From positions 1 to 45,536 of the IMG/VR virus record IMGVR_UViG_3300027857_000028: a stretch of DNA of 45,536 nucleotides, one strand, 5' to 3'. The DNA comes from a virus. The position numbers and the translations under genes were made by a program. Below, one piece after another: positions 1 through 7,292 of this stretch; positions within the stretch are counted from its first letter, which is position 1, and the number at the start of each line of letters is the position of its first letter. The notes beneath the pieces were generated by a model. It had not been told where the DNA came from. It did no database searches and saw nothing but the letters and a program-made list of their open reading frames with translations.

Positions 1-163
1 ACGCGATACGCCTCGGTTGGCACATTGCGCCCCGTATCGGCCTGGAAGTATTTGCGGGCCTGTGCATAGAATTTCGGATCGGCTTGCGAACGGTCAAAAT
101 CCAGCCGCAGCGTATAGGGTCCGTAGTCCGTCACAAACTGGAAGTTCAGCACGCTGTTGCCTT
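1..163. repeat. Terminal overlap, left copy
   Basis: Bases 1-163 are repeated in the same orientation at 45374-45536. I find one difference, T at 37 against G at 45410. Both copies lie inside the helicase gene, and joining the ends restores one uninterrupted reading frame. I read this as the overlap of a circular assembly rather than a packaged direct terminal repeat. Confidence 0.9.
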
Positions 164-1691
164 CGGGCGTGACCTGCATATCGATCACCGGCAGCTGGCG
201 CGTCAGCTTGCACGCCTCGTCCTTGAGTACCACCGAGTCTTCATCGTGCAATTCGTAGGAATCGCCGTCATCGAAGATGGACCGCTCGACTTTCTCGCGA
301 CGCTGACGTACGGCCATGAAGCCCTGGCGCGGCCGGCCGCATTGCCGACAGAGCATATGCTCGGCATCGTTGAGGTAGCCGCATGGCTCGGTGTCCTTCT
401 CCATCAGCTCAAGCACTAAGCGCAGATCCGGCTCGGGCTGCGTAGCATTATTGACCGGAAAGCGGATGGATGATTTCTCGCGCATCGTCGTCTGCTTGCC
501 TGCTTTGACGGGCGTGTGCACCACTTCATCGGTGCAGCGCCACAACCCTGCCCGCGAATCGCCCTCATCCACGCTGGCGTTAATCGGTCCGTGCCGCGCG
601 ATGTTGCCACCGCCGTCTAGCAGCAGCACGTTCTCTTTGCCTGGGTAAGGACGGAAGCCTCGGCCGACGATCTGACGCCACAGCACTAATGACTTGGTAG
701 GACGCAAGCCCACCAGGCAATCCACGAACTTGGCGTTGAAGCCCGTCGTGAGCATGGCCACGCTGACAATGTGGCGCTGCTGCTTGAGCAGATAGGACTC
801 GATGCCCTCCACGCGCTCGCCGTGCTCTAGGTCGCCATGGATCAGCACGGACGATTCGCCCGCGGCGACTAGCGCGGCATGGATCATGCGCGCGTGCTCG
901 ATGTTCACCGCGAACCACATGAAGTGCTTGCGGTCGGTGGCGTTCTCCAGCGCGACGGCTACCGCCTCCTCGGTAACCTCCATGGCGCGACGGGCCAGCT
1001 CGGCTTCGTCGAAGTCGCCGCCCTTGGTCTTCACGCCTTCGGTGTCGATCTGCGGGAAACGGATGGTTGGGGCCACCACGGGCGCCAGGTAGCCTTCGCG
1101 CACCAGCCGGTTATAGTTGCGCCCGCCGGTCAGGTCATACACCTTGGCATTGAACAGCCCGCATTGTGTAAGCGGCACGACTTTGAGCCCCTTCATGCGA
1201 AAGTCGGTCGCGGTAAGGGCGATGAACTTCACATAGGGATTATTGGCGCGTAGCTCGTCGACGATCTTGCGCGCGGTTTTGGCGCCGATGTCGAACACGT
1301 GGGCCTCATCCACGATCACAAAATCGATCTTGCCAAACCGTTTGGCCTGGCGGCTGACTGATTGCGGCGTGCCGAAGGTGAACTGCGACAGCCGGTCTTT
1401 CATCTTAAGGCCCGCGCAGTAAATACCCACGCGTGACACCAGTGCGGGCGGCAGGTAGCCCACAGCCTCGTCCACGTTCTGCTTCACCAACTCCATGGAC
1501 GGCGCCAGCACCATCACGCGTGCGCCAGGCCATGTGAGATTGATCTCCTCAGCCACCATAGCGGCTAGCAGGGCTTTGCCGCCGCCGGTCACGATTGCCG
1601 CCACAGGGTTAGCGTTGACGGCGGACGTGAGTGCACCCATGATGGCGCTGCAGGCTTCGGCCTGATACCAGCGCGGAACCAGCTTACCCAT
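1..1691 (-). CDS. SF2 DEAD/DEAH-box DNA helicase (5' part; runs off left edge, completed at 45235)
   Basis: A superfamily 2 helicase, probably for replication or recombination. The frame opens at ATG 1691 (the TAAGG upstream is a ribosome binding site) and stays open to base 1. Joined to the right end of the window it continues to the stop at 45235, giving about 609 residues. Visible motifs are a phosphate-binding loop TGGGKALL near residues 35-42, motif II DEAH, motif III LTAT, TTGFN, and motif VI QIVGRGFR. A Cys cluster (CGYLN, then CRQCG) in the C-terminal third looks like a zinc finger. The loop has Ala where GKT/GKS is expected, which is unusual for an ATPase. A CCACCACATAAGG leader precedes the start, like several other leftward genes. 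The long open frames on the opposite strand here are shadows of this gene. Confidence 0.9.
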   Translation of the reverse strand, partial: MGKLVPRWYQAEACSAIMGALTSAVNANPVAAIVTGGGKALLAAMVAEEINLTWPGARVMVLAPSMELVKQNVDEAVGYLPPALVSRVGIYCAGLKMKDRLSQFTFGTPQSVSRQAKRFGKIDFVIVDEAHVFDIGAKTARKIVDELRANNPYVKFIALTATDFRMKGLKVVPLTQCGLFNAKVYDLTGGRNYNRLVREGYLAPVVAPTIRFPQIDTEGVKTKGGDFDEAELARRAMEVTEEAVAVALENATDRKHFMWFAVNIEHARMIHAALVAAGESSVLIHGDLEHGERVEGIESYLLKQQRHIVSVAMLTTGFNAKFVDCLVGLRPTKSLVLWRQIVGRGFRPYPGKENVLLLDGGGNIARHGPINASVDEGDSRAGLWRCTDEVVHTPVKAGKQTTMREKSSIRFPVNNATQPEPDLRLVLELMEKDTEPCGYLNDAEHMLCRQCGRPRQGFMAVRQRREKVERSIFDDGDSYELHDEDSVVLKDEACKLTRQLPVIDMQVTPEGNSVLNFQFVTDYGPYTLRLDFDRSQADPKFYAQARKYFQADTGRNVPTEAYR

Positions 1692-1750
1692 TGTTTAGCC
1701 TTATGTGGTGGATTTCAGGCGGTTAGTTTAACGTGGCGGGCGGGCCTGCA

Positions 1751-2443
1751 CTAGGGCTTCCTGAAGCGGTAACCCACCGTCAAGGTGACTTGCGACTTCC
1801 ACAGCGGCGGAAAGAAGTCATCAGAACCATGCAAGTTTACGCCATCATGGTGATACGCCAACGAGCCGTACCAGCGGTCATGTGTTAGGCGCAATTCGAC
1901 TACATGTCGCCACGACCAGCGCGTTGCGTGCAAATGTACGTTGTATTGCGTGGGCCCGACGATGGCGGCGCCCTTGGTCGGGAACCATTCCGGCAAATCA
2001 ATGGTCCAATCGTTGCGATAAAGAACCGGACCCGCGGCGACGCCCCATTGCCAGGCGCCTGTGGTGTGAAGTTCGAGCAGGGCGCTCACGCCCGCCGTGG
2101 AGCCGTGCCCGATGAAACGGAGCAGCGGCGAACACGGGCCGCGGCAGCCTGTCGGTGAAGAATTGTCGTAGGTCTCGTCACTCACTGCCCAGGCATCGCT
2201 ACGGAAGCGTCCGAGAAAGAACGCCCGCGTATCGATGGCAACCCATGGCAGAACATCCGTGCGCGTTCCGATTTCAAACGCAGGGGCGTCCTTGTGCAGC
2301 ACGTGCGGGAACTTATCCTGATACCACGTGCCATCCGACCACAAGCGACTAGCGGTCAGACCCGCGCCCATCTCGAACGTTGTCTGCGCGTGCACACAAG
2401 GCATGGTGGCCAGGACCAGTAGGTAGGCAAGCATGCGCTTCAT
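1751..2443 (-). CDS. Exported beta-barrel-like (outer-membrane-like) protein
   Basis: A 230-residue protein with a clear signal peptide: MKR, then a hydrophobic segment ending in HAQ at about residues 18-20. The mature part alternates short amphipathic stretches rich in aromatic residues and Gly (such as AIDTRAFFLGR and VELRLTHDRWYGSLAY). It ends in TLTVGYRFRKP, the pattern of a closing beta strand in small outer-membrane barrels. ATG 2443 overlaps the stop of the membrane-protein gene upstream (ATGA) and has GGAGG in front. Phages rarely encode such proteins; known roles include surface alteration and superinfection exclusion, but nothing in the sequence fixes the role. It could instead be a soluble periplasmic beta-rich protein. 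Confidence 0.72.
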   Translation of the reverse strand: MKRMLAYLLVLATMPCVHAQTTFEMGAGLTASRLWSDGTWYQDKFPHVLHKDAPAFEIGTRTDVLPWVAIDTRAFFLGRFRSDAWAVSDETYDNSSPTGCRGPCSPLLRFIGHGSTAGVSALLELHTTGAWQWGVAAGPVLYRNDWTIDLPEWFPTKGAAIVGPTQYNVHLHATRWSWRHVVELRLTHDRWYGSLAYHHDGVNLHGSDDFFPPLWKSQVTLTVGYRFRKP

Positions 2444-2631
2444 GGCGTCGACCCTCCGGCCAGTAAGAACTGCACGAACGGCAGGCCCAGCAGCGTCAGG
2501 CCGCAGACCACGATGCACCAGCACAACATGGCGACCAGCACCATCGGCCAGGCGGCGGGGCGTTCGGGCGTATGACCCCGCGCGATACGATCATTTGCGC
2601 GACGGGTGAAATGATTGATAGGTGTGTTCAT
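2440..2631 (-). CDS. Small single-TM membrane protein
   Basis: A 63-residue protein with a basic N-terminal half (about 28 residues), then one long hydrophobic helix (about residues 30-57: VLVAMLCWCIVVCGL and onward) and a short tail. An N-in inner-membrane anchor is likely. ATG 2631 lies just after the stop of the Ala-rich gene (GTGGAGGTGTGACATG), which also supplies the ribosome binding site, so the genes are translationally coupled. A longer upstream frame in the same phase reads the Ala-repeat DNA as poly-Pro and is rejected as a start. No homology recognised; its place between the Ala-rich and the exported-barrel gene suggests one three-gene cassette. Confidence 0.65.
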   Translation of the reverse strand: MNTPINHFTRRANDRIARGHTPERPAAWPMVLVAMLCWCIVVCGLTLLGLPFVQFLLAGGSTP

Positions 2632-2632
2632 G

Positions 2633-3295
2633 TCACACCTCCACCAACCGCGCAAGCAGTCCGCACGGGTTGAAGTGCTTCCACTCGGCGGCGCGGGCGG
2701 CGGCGCGGGCGGCATCGGCGGCGGCGCGGGCGGCACGGCCGGCGGCGTAGGCGGCGGCGCGGGCGGCATCGGCGACGCGGGCGGCATCGGCGACGCGGGC
2801 GGCGGCATCGGCGGCGTAGGCGGCGGCGCGGGCGGCGTAGGCGGCGCGGGCGGCATCGGCGACGCGGGCGGCGGCATCGGCGGCACATGCCGTCTTATCG
2901 TTGCACATAGCCCGCCACGACTCGCCAAAGCCATATTTATCGGCTACAGGTTGCAAGTGAGGTAGTACGCCATCCCACACCCAGGCCAACACCAATGCCA
3001 GGCGCTGTTGTTCATCGTCTGCAGCGCGACCCGTGCCTGCTGCCAATGGGAGAAGCCGTTTCCATTCGGCGCTGTTACGCATGGCCGCCGGCATAGCGTC
3101 CTGCACTACAATGATCCAACGCCCGATGACAGGCGACATGCAGGCCGGGATCCTGTCGGTCAGCTCGCCCGTCAACGCCAAGTTAATGGCGGCAATGCTA
3201 CATGCGGACTCTTCGGAGCCAATGCCCGCTGGCAGCATGTGCGTATCCAAATAGGCAGCAATCTTTGCTTGTTCTTCTGCGGTGATGGTGCTCAT
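2633..3295 (-). CDS. Ala-rich repeat protein with conserved N-terminal domain
   Basis: A 220-residue protein. Residues 1-130 look like an ordinary globular domain (SACSIAAINLALTGEL, then RNSAEWKRLLPLAAGTGR), a type seen in uncharacterised bacterial and phage proteins. Residues 135-205 are low-complexity repeats built on AADAAAR, VADAARA and AAYAAR units, which would form a long Ala-rich helix. The last 15 residues leave the repeat. The start ATG 3295 follows CACAAGGAACCGACC, a good ribosome binding site. A consensus-like sigma70 promoter lies at 3327-3355, so this gene heads its own leftward unit with the membrane protein and the exported barrel protein. Function unknown. Confidence 0.75.
   Translation of the reverse strand: MSTITAEEQAKIAAYLDTHMLPAGIGSEESACSIAAINLALTGELTDRIPACMSPVIGRWIIVVQDAMPAAMRNSAEWKRLLPLAAGTGRAADDEQQRLALVLAWVWDGVLPHLQPVADKYGFGESWRAMCNDKTACAADAAARVADAARAAYAARAAAYAADAAARVADAARVADAARAAAYAAGRAARAAADAARAAARAAEWKHFNPCGLLARLVEV
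2690..2885. repeat. GC-only imperfect tandem repeats coding the Ala-rich helix
   Basis: On the plus strand this stretch is made of short variants of GGCGGCGCGGGC, GGCATCGGCGAC and GGCGGCGTAGGC repeated in mixed order. The block GGCATCGGCGACGCGGGC recurs several times. It lies wholly in the Ala-rich gene and keeps its frame, so length changes by slippage in multiples of three would be tolerated. Confidence 0.8.
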
Positions 3296-3326
3296 GGTCG
3301 GTTCCTTGTGATGTGGATGTGGTGCT

Positions 3327-3355
3327 AATGTAAAGGCAATTTCGTGCCGTGTCAA
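3327..3355 (-). promoter_or_regulatory. Sigma70-like promoter for the Ala-rich/membrane/barrel cassette
   Basis: On the minus strand TTGACA (3355-3350), a 17-bp spacer and TACATT (3332-3327). It is followed by a leader with CACCACATCCACATCACA and then AAGGA before ATG 3295. The -35 box contains the TGA stop (3354-3352) of the gene upstream. Confidence 0.75.
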
Positions 3356-3651
3356 GCACTATTTGCAGGCACGTAAGGAGCCGTTTCCGGGTGGGTCTGG
3401 AACACCAGCCGAATCACCTCGGCGCAGTAGGTCTTTTCCTGCGGCCAGGGCTTGTCGGGCGTGGGTTTGGCGCCCATCGGGTGCTTGTGCATGCGCGACA
3501 CCATGGCGCAGTCCTTGCCGAGCTGTTGGAGCAGCTTCAACGGCACGGGCTGGGCGCAGGTGAGCCAGCGCGAGGCTTCCTCGACGGTAAACATGTCGGG
3601 CGTACCAGCGGGCACGGCGTCATCGTAGACGGTAGGTTTGTAGTCGCTCAT
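3352..3651 (-). CDS. Hypothetical phage protein, 99 aa
   Basis: Starts at ATG 3651, which overlaps the stop of the preceding gene (ATGA) and follows AAGGACACCACACC. The protein is soluble, with a Trp/Cys-containing middle (SRWLTCAQPVPLKLLQQLG) and a Lys/Pro-rich loop (HPMGAKPTPDKPWPQEK). I do not recognise the family. It is the last gene of the primase operon; its TGA stop lies inside the -35 box of the next promoter. Confidence 0.65.
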   Translation of the reverse strand: MSDYKPTVYDDAVPAGTPDMFTVEEASRWLTCAQPVPLKLLQQLGKDCAMVSRMHKHPMGAKPTPDKPWPQEKTYCAEVIRLVFQTHPETAPYVPANSA

Positions 3652-3857
3652 GGTGTGGTGTCCTTGGGTACGGCCGCAGTGCGGCCAAGTTCGCGCGGCC
3701 ATGCTGCGTAGTGGGGTGTGTCAGGGCCAAAGTCCACAACCACGATGGACGAGGCGCGACCAACGAGGCGCACCGTCCCGGGTGTGTTGAACGCGACTCG
3801 GCGGTTAGATTTAGCGCGAAACCACACGCGATCGCCTACCTGAAACTGCCGGTTCAT
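3648..3857 (-). CDS. Small SH3/KOW-like hypothetical protein, 69 aa
   Basis: Begins MNRQFQVGDRVWFRAKSN and has a second beta-rich stretch TVRLVGRASSIVVVDFG. The QVGDRVWF opening followed by short strands is typical of small SH3-like (KOW-type) barrels. ATG 3857 overlaps the stop of the gene upstream by four bases (ATGA) and GGAG precedes it. It resembles its upstream neighbour (KVGDRVRYIG), so the two may be diverged paralogues. Function unknown. Confidence 0.6.
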   Translation of the reverse strand: MNRQFQVGDRVWFRAKSNRRVAFNTPGTVRLVGRASSIVVVDFGPDTPHYAAWPRELGRTAAVPKDTTP

Positions 3858-4087
3858 GGCACCAGCTCCAACACGCCTGGCACGTGCGACCACGTGCGCG
3901 TGTCAGTCTCTTTGCAGTAGCGCAACCGGCTACCCCACGTCACCTTGATGGGATTTCCCGCCCACGAATCTGCTGGCGGCACTTCGACGACAGTGCCGTG
4001 CGTGCCTGGAAACGGCGACACATAGAACGGCACATAGTGCCCGATGTAACGGACGCGGTCGCCTACTTTGAACTTAAGCTGCGGCAT
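3854..4087 (-). CDS. Small SH3/KOW-like hypothetical protein, 77 aa
   Basis: Begins MPQLKFKVGDRVRYIGHY, with a following GTHGTVVEV strand and a late WGSRLRYCKE strand, the pattern of a small beta barrel. ATG 4087 lies 14 bases inside the 3' end of the primase-helicase gene. GGAGAGCC just upstream can act as ribosome binding site, so translation is probably coupled to the primase. It overlaps the next small gene by four bases. Function unknown. Confidence 0.6.
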   Translation of the reverse strand: MPQLKFKVGDRVRYIGHYVPFYVSPFPGTHGTVVEVPPADSWAGNPIKVTWGSRLRYCKETDTRTWSHVPGVLELVP

Positions 4088-6569
4088 GGTGCGGCTCTCC
4101 GGTGGTAGCGAAGGGGTTAGGCGTAGCTTGCACAACACTTTGGCAAATGTCAATGAAAGTTTGCGGTGCGGTGTAGTAGCGCATGCCGCGCCCATCAGCG
4201 CCGGGTGTCCAGCCGCGCGCCTTGAGCCAGCGGGCGACTTCGTGGGCGCTGAACTTGCGCCCGGTGGCCTGCACGTCCAATGCAGTGCGGATGGCGGATG
4301 ACTGCACGCGATGCCGCTCGTTCATCAGCCGCTCCAGGTGCGGCGGTAAGATGTCGTCCAGATCCGATACCGGCATGCCTTCGCCACGGCTCATGGCGTC
4401 CTGGTTGAACTCAAACACCGCCACAGCGGCTTCACGTATCAGCCGGTAATACGCTGCCAGATCAGTACAGTATTTCGCCTTAGCTTCTGCCAGCATTTGC
4501 GGCACTTCGACCGACCAATCCGGTGCCGGTGGGTGAATAGTCAGGACAGGCATGAAGCGGCGATTACCAGTTTCGTCACGGTTGAGTTCGTTCTTGTTGG
4601 CCGTGCCGATCAACACGAATCGGCGCGGGTGGGTTTCCTCGGTACGATCATAGGGACGCCGATAAACGTCCTGTGTGTCCGTGACCCACCGTTTAACATC
4701 CTCGGCGTCGCGCTTGCCCAAGCCCGCCATTTCGCACAGCTCATCCAGCGGCGCCCTGGCGGCCGCCATGGACATGCGCCGATCGTCAGTGAACGCAAGC
4801 TCAGTCGGCGGGGGAAACCCCATTGCCTTGGCCAGATCCGCAATGAACAGCCCTTTGCTGTGCCCTTGCGGACCGATCAGCACCGGCACCACAGGGGCAG
4901 GCGCTCCGGGGAGTAGCTGGCGCATGACCAGGCCCGCCAGCACAGCTCGTGCGGCGTAGGACTGCGCCTCGCATGGCATGGCGCCGAAGGTGTCGACGAA
5001 AAGCGAATCTACGCGAGGTTTACCGTCCCATGCCGGCAGGCTCAATACAGCGTCTTTCCACGGGTCTACCGGGTTCGCTTTAGCGAGCGCCTCAAGTGCT
5101 TCGCGCAGCGTGCCCGCAGACACGCAGGAACAGCCCAGCCGCGTCACAGCGCGCAGCCATTCGCTCTCGGTGGGCGCCTCATCTCGTGAAAGAGCGTCTA
5201 GGCACACGTCAAACGTCAAACGGATATCCGCCTGTTTGGCCAGCAGGCCTACGGCGTACATCACGTTAGCCAGGCTGTTGCGCTTCTTGTCCTTTCTGTC
5301 TGGCCACTCTTCGATCACGCCGCATAGATTCTCTGCGGCGATGTCCAACGGGGTGGATAAGTCAGCCTCGCCATCCATGCCAAACTCAAAGAAATCCTGC
5401 AGCTTGTGTGACCACACGCCCGGACGCCCATGCATGGACACGATTTCAGCTTTGGTCTTGTGTCCTTCCGTCAGATCCGGCCGCAGCGTATCGAATGGAT
5501 CGGCGCAGAAGCGCCCGATATAGGCCGCCAGGTTGCCGAGGATGGCACCCACCGGCACGGGAAGGGGGCTACGAGCCAACGCCAGCGGCCAGGAGGGCGG
5601 CAGACGCTTGTCCCCTAGGGCACGTAGTGCCTGGGCTCCACGTCGGTCGCCATCGTCCAATCCGGCGGCCATAGCGTTGGCTTTGTGGTAGTTCAAGGCA
5701 ACCTGTTTAGCCTCGACGCGCATGCGGTCTTTCGCCTGCCGCACGGCTACTTCAAATCGACGGCGCTCGATATCGCGCAACGGTGGAAGTTCTTGAGCGT
5801 CCAACCAACCTTCGGGAGTTTTGTATTTCGCTGGTCGCCCTTGCCCAAGTTGAGCGGGGCGCTCTAGCCATACTTCCCCCGCAGGCACCTCACGTATCAC
5901 GCCCGCTTCCAATTGCGGGGCGGCCTCGAACATCAGGCGAGACGGTTGATAGACCAATGCATCGGACAGCTGGCGTACCAGCAATGCGCCCGACTTGCTG
6001 ATCATCACGTAGCCGCGGCCGGCCGCCCATTGTTCAATCTGCAGACGTTTCCCCAATTCGGGTATATCCGTGCCGCGCGACACAGGCACATAGACATGCA
6101 CGCCACGCAGCCCGCGTCCGGCCACGTAGGAAGAGGACGATGGCCGTGCCACGCGATGAACGTGGCGGAGCCAGGGTGAGGCAGCCTCCAGCGCGTCTAA
6201 TACTTCACCTACTGTGCGATACATGCCCGTAGCGGTGTCGACGTCGATCGGCAAAAGCGCTGGCGCGTCCAGATAGCGAAAAGCTTCGTTAGTGCGCGCC
6301 ACAGCGTTAGCGTTGAATTCGGCTCCGGCTCGCGTGGTGAGTGGGGTATCCCCCACCTGCGGCACACCACACGTGATGGCCTGGTTGGCGGCGAGTAGTG
6401 GCAGAAACGTGGCGAGTTGTTCGGGACCGTCTATCTCGATGACCTTGGCGTGCCCTGCTGTCATGTGCGCGATGGCTGTGCTGGTGACATTTCCAAAAGC
6501 GTCTTGGGTGAAGGTCTTGGTCATCGCGCAGTTATCCGCGGTGACGAGAGTGAAGCGAATGGAAGGCAT
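4074..6569 (-). CDS. Primase-helicase (AEP-like primase plus VirE/VapE-type P-loop domain)
   Basis: An 831-residue replication protein. The N-terminal part shows archaeo-eukaryotic primase-like signs: LPIDVD near residue 105 (a D-x-D pair) and GLRGVHVYVPV near residue 155 (the conserved His strand). The C-terminal half matches the VirE/VapE or D5-type helicase layout: VLIGPQGHSKG near residue 568, DELCEMAGLGKRD (acidic Walker B/C area), and VLIGTANKNELNRDETGNRR with the sensor Asn and Arg finger. The Walker A is odd, with Ser-Lys-Gly where Gly-Lys-Ser/Thr is expected. I place the start at ATG 6569 (MPSIRFTLV). The frame runs 41 codons further up, but those lie in the promoter region. It probably primes and unwinds with the PolA-type polymerase. 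Confidence 0.85.
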   Translation of the reverse strand: MPSIRFTLVTADNCAMTKTFTQDAFGNVTSTAIAHMTAGHAKVIEIDGPEQLATFLPLLAANQAITCGVPQVGDTPLTTRAGAEFNANAVARTNEAFRYLDAPALLPIDVDTATGMYRTVGEVLDALEAASPWLRHVHRVARPSSSSYVAGRGLRGVHVYVPVSRGTDIPELGKRLQIEQWAAGRGYVMISKSGALLVRQLSDALVYQPSRLMFEAAPQLEAGVIREVPAGEVWLERPAQLGQGRPAKYKTPEGWLDAQELPPLRDIERRRFEVAVRQAKDRMRVEAKQVALNYHKANAMAAGLDDGDRRGAQALRALGDKRLPPSWPLALARSPLPVPVGAILGNLAAYIGRFCADPFDTLRPDLTEGHKTKAEIVSMHGRPGVWSHKLQDFFEFGMDGEADLSTPLDIAAENLCGVIEEWPDRKDKKRNSLANVMYAVGLLAKQADIRLTFDVCLDALSRDEAPTESEWLRAVTRLGCSCVSAGTLREALEALAKANPVDPWKDAVLSLPAWDGKPRVDSLFVDTFGAMPCEAQSYAARAVLAGLVMRQLLPGAPAPVVPVLIGPQGHSKGLFIADLAKAMGFPPPTELAFTDDRRMSMAAARAPLDELCEMAGLGKRDAEDVKRWVTDTQDVYRRPYDRTEETHPRRFVLIGTANKNELNRDETGNRRFMPVLTIHPPAPDWSVEVPQMLAEAKAKYCTDLAAYYRLIREAAVAVFEFNQDAMSRGEGMPVSDLDDILPPHLERLMNERHRVQSSAIRTALDVQATGRKFSAHEVARWLKARGWTPGADGRGMRYYTAPQTFIDICQSVVQATPNPFATTGEPHHAAA

Positions 6570-6604
6570 GGGCGCCCCATGGTTGAGTGTGGTGTGGGTA
6601 GCCA

Positions 6605-6634
6605 GTCTAGGCTTGCTGTCAGGCGAAAGTAAAG
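6605..6634 (-). promoter_or_regulatory. Possible promoter for the primase operon
   Basis: On the minus strand TTTACT (6634-6629), an 18-bp spacer and TAGACT (6610-6605), four of six matches in each box. It is followed by a CCACACCACACTC leader like those of other leftward genes. It lies between inverted-repeat copy A and the start at 6569. Confidence 0.45.
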
Positions 6635-6669
6635 CGATGGGTTTGTCCCATTCCGACCTCCCACTTACC

Positions 6670-6839
6670 GACACTGTACTGACAACTGACAACTTTCTAT
6701 ATATCCACTATATAAGCAATATAAAGTGAAAAAGTAAATCAATTAGTATGTTAAGGAGAGTATAAGGGTATATTTATGCGCGTTTTGCGTTATAGGGTAT
6801 ATATAGGAAACTGACGATCAGAACCTCAGTTCGTCAGTA
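6670..6839. repeat. AT-rich long inverted repeat, copy A
   Basis: A 170-bp element, far more AT-rich than the rest of the window, whose reverse complement is at 22565-22734. Bases 6738-6839 match exactly; five differences fall in 6723-6738. It contains the tandem pair CTGACAACTGACAAC at the outer end. At the inner end is the hyphenated palindrome CTGACGA (6811-6817) with TCGTCAG (6831-6837). In between are many TATA-like strings (CTATATATCC, TATAGGGTATATATAGG). It fills the gap between the divergent primase and tail operons (6570-6899), where I see no gene. Candidate roles: bidirectional promoter/operator, replication origin, or recombination site. Confidence 0.93.
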
Positions 6840-6899
6840 TTTGGGAGCGACAAAAACTTAACATGCGAAAAGTGGATTAATCCCGGAAACCGCGCTAGC

Positions 6900-7292
6900 A
6901 TGCGGTTTATGGACACTTTGGCAATTGATGTGAGTCTGTGGGACTTGGACGTCGACAGCCGTGGCAACATCCGCACGGTCGGCGACGCCACGCCCCAAAG
7001 CGATCAAACCGGACCGGGCATGCGGCTAGCCCAGGACGTCGCCACCCGTGTGCAGGCGTGGCGCGGCGAGGTGTACTTTGACACGACGCAGGGCATCGAC
7101 TACCCGGTCCACTTCGGCGGTCCGCCCAATCTGTCCTTGCTGCAGTCGGTGTTCAACACCGAAGCCCTCAAGGTGCCGCTGTGCGCGACCGCGCTGGCGC
7201 AGTTCACCTTCGCGGCGGGCGCCAAACGGGTCATCGGCGGCACGCTAACCGTGTCCGACATCGCCGGCAACGGCGGCCAGGTGTCGCTATGA
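6900..7292 (+). CDS. Baseplate wedge protein, gp25/gpW-like
   Basis: A 130-residue protein with the gp25-like signature MRLAQDVATRVQAWRGEVYF followed by DTTQGIDYPVHFG. This is the region in which family members present an Arg and a Gly-Ile-Asp-Tyr segment. In contractile injection systems gp25 links the wedge to the sheath. The start ATG 6900 has GGAAA twelve bases upstream; an in-frame ATG at 6909 is an alternative. It is the first gene of the rightward tail block after inverted-repeat copy A and overlaps the next gene by four bases. Confidence 0.75.
   Translation: MRFMDTLAIDVSLWDLDVDSRGNIRTVGDATPQSDQTGPGMRLAQDVATRVQAWRGEVYFDTTQGIDYPVHFGGPPNLSLLQSVFNTEALKVPLCATALAQFTFAAGAKRVIGGTLTVSDIAGNGGQVSL

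Noticed and set aside
1-163. Terminal repeat as a packaged direct terminal repeat or cos-like end
   Set aside because: It lies inside one coding gene that is only complete when the ends are joined, and both ends lie at arbitrary codons. An assembly overlap explains it.
84-1253. Several plus-strand frames near the left end
   Set aside because: Shadows of the leftward helicase gene, which has no stop in this window and shows all helicase motifs.
2615-2965. Regularly spaced GC repeats as a possible CRISPR or Gly-rich gene
   Set aside because: Units are short, imperfect and without spacers. The minus-strand frame gives a sensible N-terminal domain followed by the Ala repeats; the Gly-rich plus frame and the poly-Pro minus frame lack ribosome binding sites.
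4126-4154. TTGACA at 4154-4149 (minus strand) as a promoter for the small barrel genes
   Set aside because: The -35 is perfect, but the hexamer 17 bp on is GCAAGC, not a -10. The small genes overlap the primase and can be co-transcribed.
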